Source: Malacoplasma iowae (lineage in GTDB: Bacteria > Bacillota_I > Bacilli_A > Mycoplasmatales > Mycoplasmoidaceae). Taken from it: a stretch of DNA of 64,000 bases. This document shows, piece after piece, positions 58,931 through 64,000 of this stretch. The position numbers and the translations under genes were made by a program. The first letter of the stretch is position 1. The number at the start of each line of letters is the position of its first letter. Below the pieces are notes generated by a model. It searched no databases and was not told where the DNA came from. It saw nothing but the letters and a program-made list of their open reading frames with translations. The DNA is taken from assembly GCF_900660615.1 (NCBI RefSeq), contig NZ_LR215023.1, forward strand, positions 1,116,001-1,180,000, written 5' to 3'.

Positions 58931-58972
58931 AAAAACAACATCTTCATTGTCTTTTATAAAGATATTGTTTTT
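58931..58972 (-). terminator. Terminator of the GH63-lacZ operon
   Basis: Imperfect AAAACAATATCTT/AAGATGTTGTTTT stem followed by six T on the minus strand, just past lacZ. Confidence 0.65.
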
Positions 58973-58978
58973 TATTTT

Positions 58979-62110
<3,132 letters not shown>

Positions 62111-62119
62111 AAATTCTCC

Positions 62120-64000
62120 TTATTTAATTTCTTTTATTAAAGATATTAAAAGTGATGAAGTTCAAGAGAAATTTGTTGTTGATAATCCTTTTTTATTTAT
62201 AGGATGATAATTTTCTCTCAATGGTTTATTCAAATGTTCTTTTGAACTAAGCGTATTTATAATGCTGTTTTTTATCTTTAAAGCCTTAGTTTTGTCATAG
62301 TTATAAATACCCTTTAAAGCAAAGTATAAAAATGAGATTCAAACAGGACCTCTTCAATAATCAACAGGATCAAATCTTTGATTATCAAAAGAAACTGTTG
62401 GAAATGGAAACGGCGTTAAAAAATTAGTTTTATTTAATGACTTAATTATCTTTGATGCATTATTGTTAGGAGTGATTTTTATATACAATGGTAAAAATTG
62501 TTCTACTGATTTACCATATTCAGTTAGTGGTAAAAGTTTATCAAACTTAATATCATAGTAAAAGTTCTCTTCGTTAGATCACATATATTGATTGATATTA
62601 TTTTTTAATTGCAAAGAAAGATTAGCTTTTTTTGTAAAATCATTCAAGTTTAAATATTTTTCAATTTTTAATAATGAAATTAATTCTAAGTAATAAAAAC
62701 TATTTAAACATATTGAGTTTTGGTCACAAACATAAGCTATAGGTAAATTTTCTTTATAGTTTGTAAATGTTGTCATTCTATCCCAATCAAATCTTGGTGC
62801 ATTATCCATACCAGATTCTCATGATATTGCTTCAATAATAGTTTTTTTATCATTAACAGAATTTCTTTTGTCTAGTGTTGCACCATATGAAAGAAAAAAT
62901 GGCTGAGATTGAGATTTTCTATTATGCATTCATCATTGTTGAAAATCTATTAGTTTGGGATAAATTTTTTTCAATCACTCAATATCTTTATCTTTTTCAA
63001 AAACTTTTAAAACAGATCATGATGCAAGCGGGGGTTTTGTGTTTCTTTCGTTTCAATTAAAACCACAACCACCTCTATCAGATGAATAATTGTAAAATAT
63101 ACAATCAGGTATCATTCCATAGTCTCATGGTCTTAATAAATCATTCTTCTTTATTTGATAATCAAACATTGAGTTAATACAAGCTTTTGCAAGCTCAGTG
63201 TTAAAGTAAGATAAACCATAGCTTATTTTAAAAACATCTCAAGCATAAGCTCCAATAAAATCAGTATAAGTTATCGAAGGAACAACAGTGTCATGTTTAA
63301 ATTTTCCATTTGGAGCCAGTCAATTTCCAATTAATGTGTATATAGATTTGTATGCTATTAATTTACTTTTTTCATCTAAATTTTTAAAAGGTTTTTTATA
63401 ATCTTGTCATCTTTTATTTAATAATAAAAAGTTGCTAGTAATTTCATTATCATCAAAATTAATCTTAAACTTTTTTCTATTGAAATAAAAACTATGAAAT
63501 CAATTAATTTTTGTATTTGTTTTATGCTCTAAATTTAATTGTTCAAAACTATAATCAATTGTTTTGATGTTATCTTTTTCTGATTCATTTAATAAAATAA
63601 TTTTATTTGAATGATTTATTTCAAATGTTTCTTTTTCTTGTTTATTTATTAAAGGATCAAATTTTATAACAAGTTTTTTATTTTCTATTTTGTATGAGTC
63701 ATAATAATTAACTCAATCATTTTCATCATTTAAACCATTACTAGATTTGTATTTAACTTTTTTATAAAGTTCTATTTTATTACATACTTTTATTTCTAAT
63801 TTTTCTTTGCTATTTGATTTTAAATCTAATTCAATTAAAGCATCTTCATGATTTATAAAATATATTTTTTTAGTTATATCAATCTTATATTTTTTATTTT
63901 TGATTGAAGCATATATTTGCAAATAGCCATTCTTTTCTTCAACTCTATAATCAGTAAAAGTTTTAATAACTTTATTGTTAATAACAAAATAAATATTAGA
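62120..64000 (-). CDS. GH63/MGH1-like glycoside hydrolase (5' end outside window)
   Basis: Catalytic alpha/alpha-toroid glycosidase of the GH63 type, related to mannosyl-glucosidases and the bacterial YgjK/MGH1 group. The last 626 residues are present, the N-terminus being cut by the window edge. Motifs are FKHDTVVPSITYTDFIGAYAWDVFKISYGL, SWESGMDNAPRFDWDRM, DYWRGPVWISFLYFALKGIYNY and NFSWTSSLLISLIKEIK. The WESGMDN and WRGPVW motifs are family hallmarks. Exact substrate unknown. It overlaps no gene but lies 9 bases before lacZ, so the two form one glycan-trimming operon. Confidence 0.85.

Overview
The window is about 64 kb of very AT-rich DNA from a wall-less bacterium (class Mollicutes). The main evidence is the genetic code. 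Nearly every recognisable gene stays open only if TGA is read as tryptophan, for example in RpoB, RpoC, UvrC, Lon, GlpK, LacZ and all three transposase copies. Other mollicute marks are a glycerol import and oxidation operon (glpF-glpO-glpK), a CIRCE-like operator in front of lon, a short ProS, and an IS30-type element that behaves like IS1630 of Mycoplasma fermentans. I cannot name the species. The ispH gene, lacZ and a GH63-like hydrolase point to a sugar-using, comparatively gene-rich mollicute.

Layout. 1-2.3 kb (minus): tpx, a YhcH-like protein, then a Sir2 deacylase overlapping a Nudix hydrolase. 2.4-5.9 kb (plus, the only sizeable plus-strand block): ispH-lspA-rluD-tsaB-rimI. 5.9-12.4 kb (minus): a metallophosphodiesterase, a decayed exonuclease-like protein, uvrC behind an unknown gene, an unidentified structured RNA, a frameshifted six-helix membrane protein with its own leader, rnpB and rdgB. 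12.5-16.1 kb: an accessory block of three unknown membrane or secreted proteins, one frameshifted, beside a decayed IS copy. 16.4-30.1 kb: pyk, obg-nadE, hisS-aspS, IS copy 1, lon, an unknown two-helix protein and tig. 30.2-33.4 kb: an Abi-family gene split by IS copy 2, then rplM-rpsI with a leader attenuator. 33.5-45.5 kb: glpFOK and rpoBC. 45.7-54 kb: IS copy 3, coaB-coaC-yebC-proS, and an operon of two PepC-type peptidases with a degenerate HNH-like protein. 54.3-64 kb: a sugar region with a mannitol-type PTS permease overlapping a 6-phosphogluconate dehydrogenase gene, galU, lacZ and a truncated GH63-like hydrolase.

How it fits together. Glycerol enters through GlpF, is phosphorylated by GlpK and oxidised by GlpO (H2O2-producing in known mollicutes), and the carbon can reach Pyk. 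The 54-64 kb region imports or trims sugars and can make UDP-glucose. Pantothenate-derived CoA (CoaB, CoaC) and NAD (NadE) are finished locally. Tpx can deal with peroxide made by GlpO.

The most striking observation is that all three full IS copies sit inside inverted repeats and have duplicated the whole palindrome as a 29-40 bp direct repeat. Two targets are transcription terminators. The third is a palindrome inside an Abi-family (HEPN-motif) gene, where removing the element plus one repeat restores a perfect 275-codon reading frame. No tRNA, rRNA or CRISPR array was seen.
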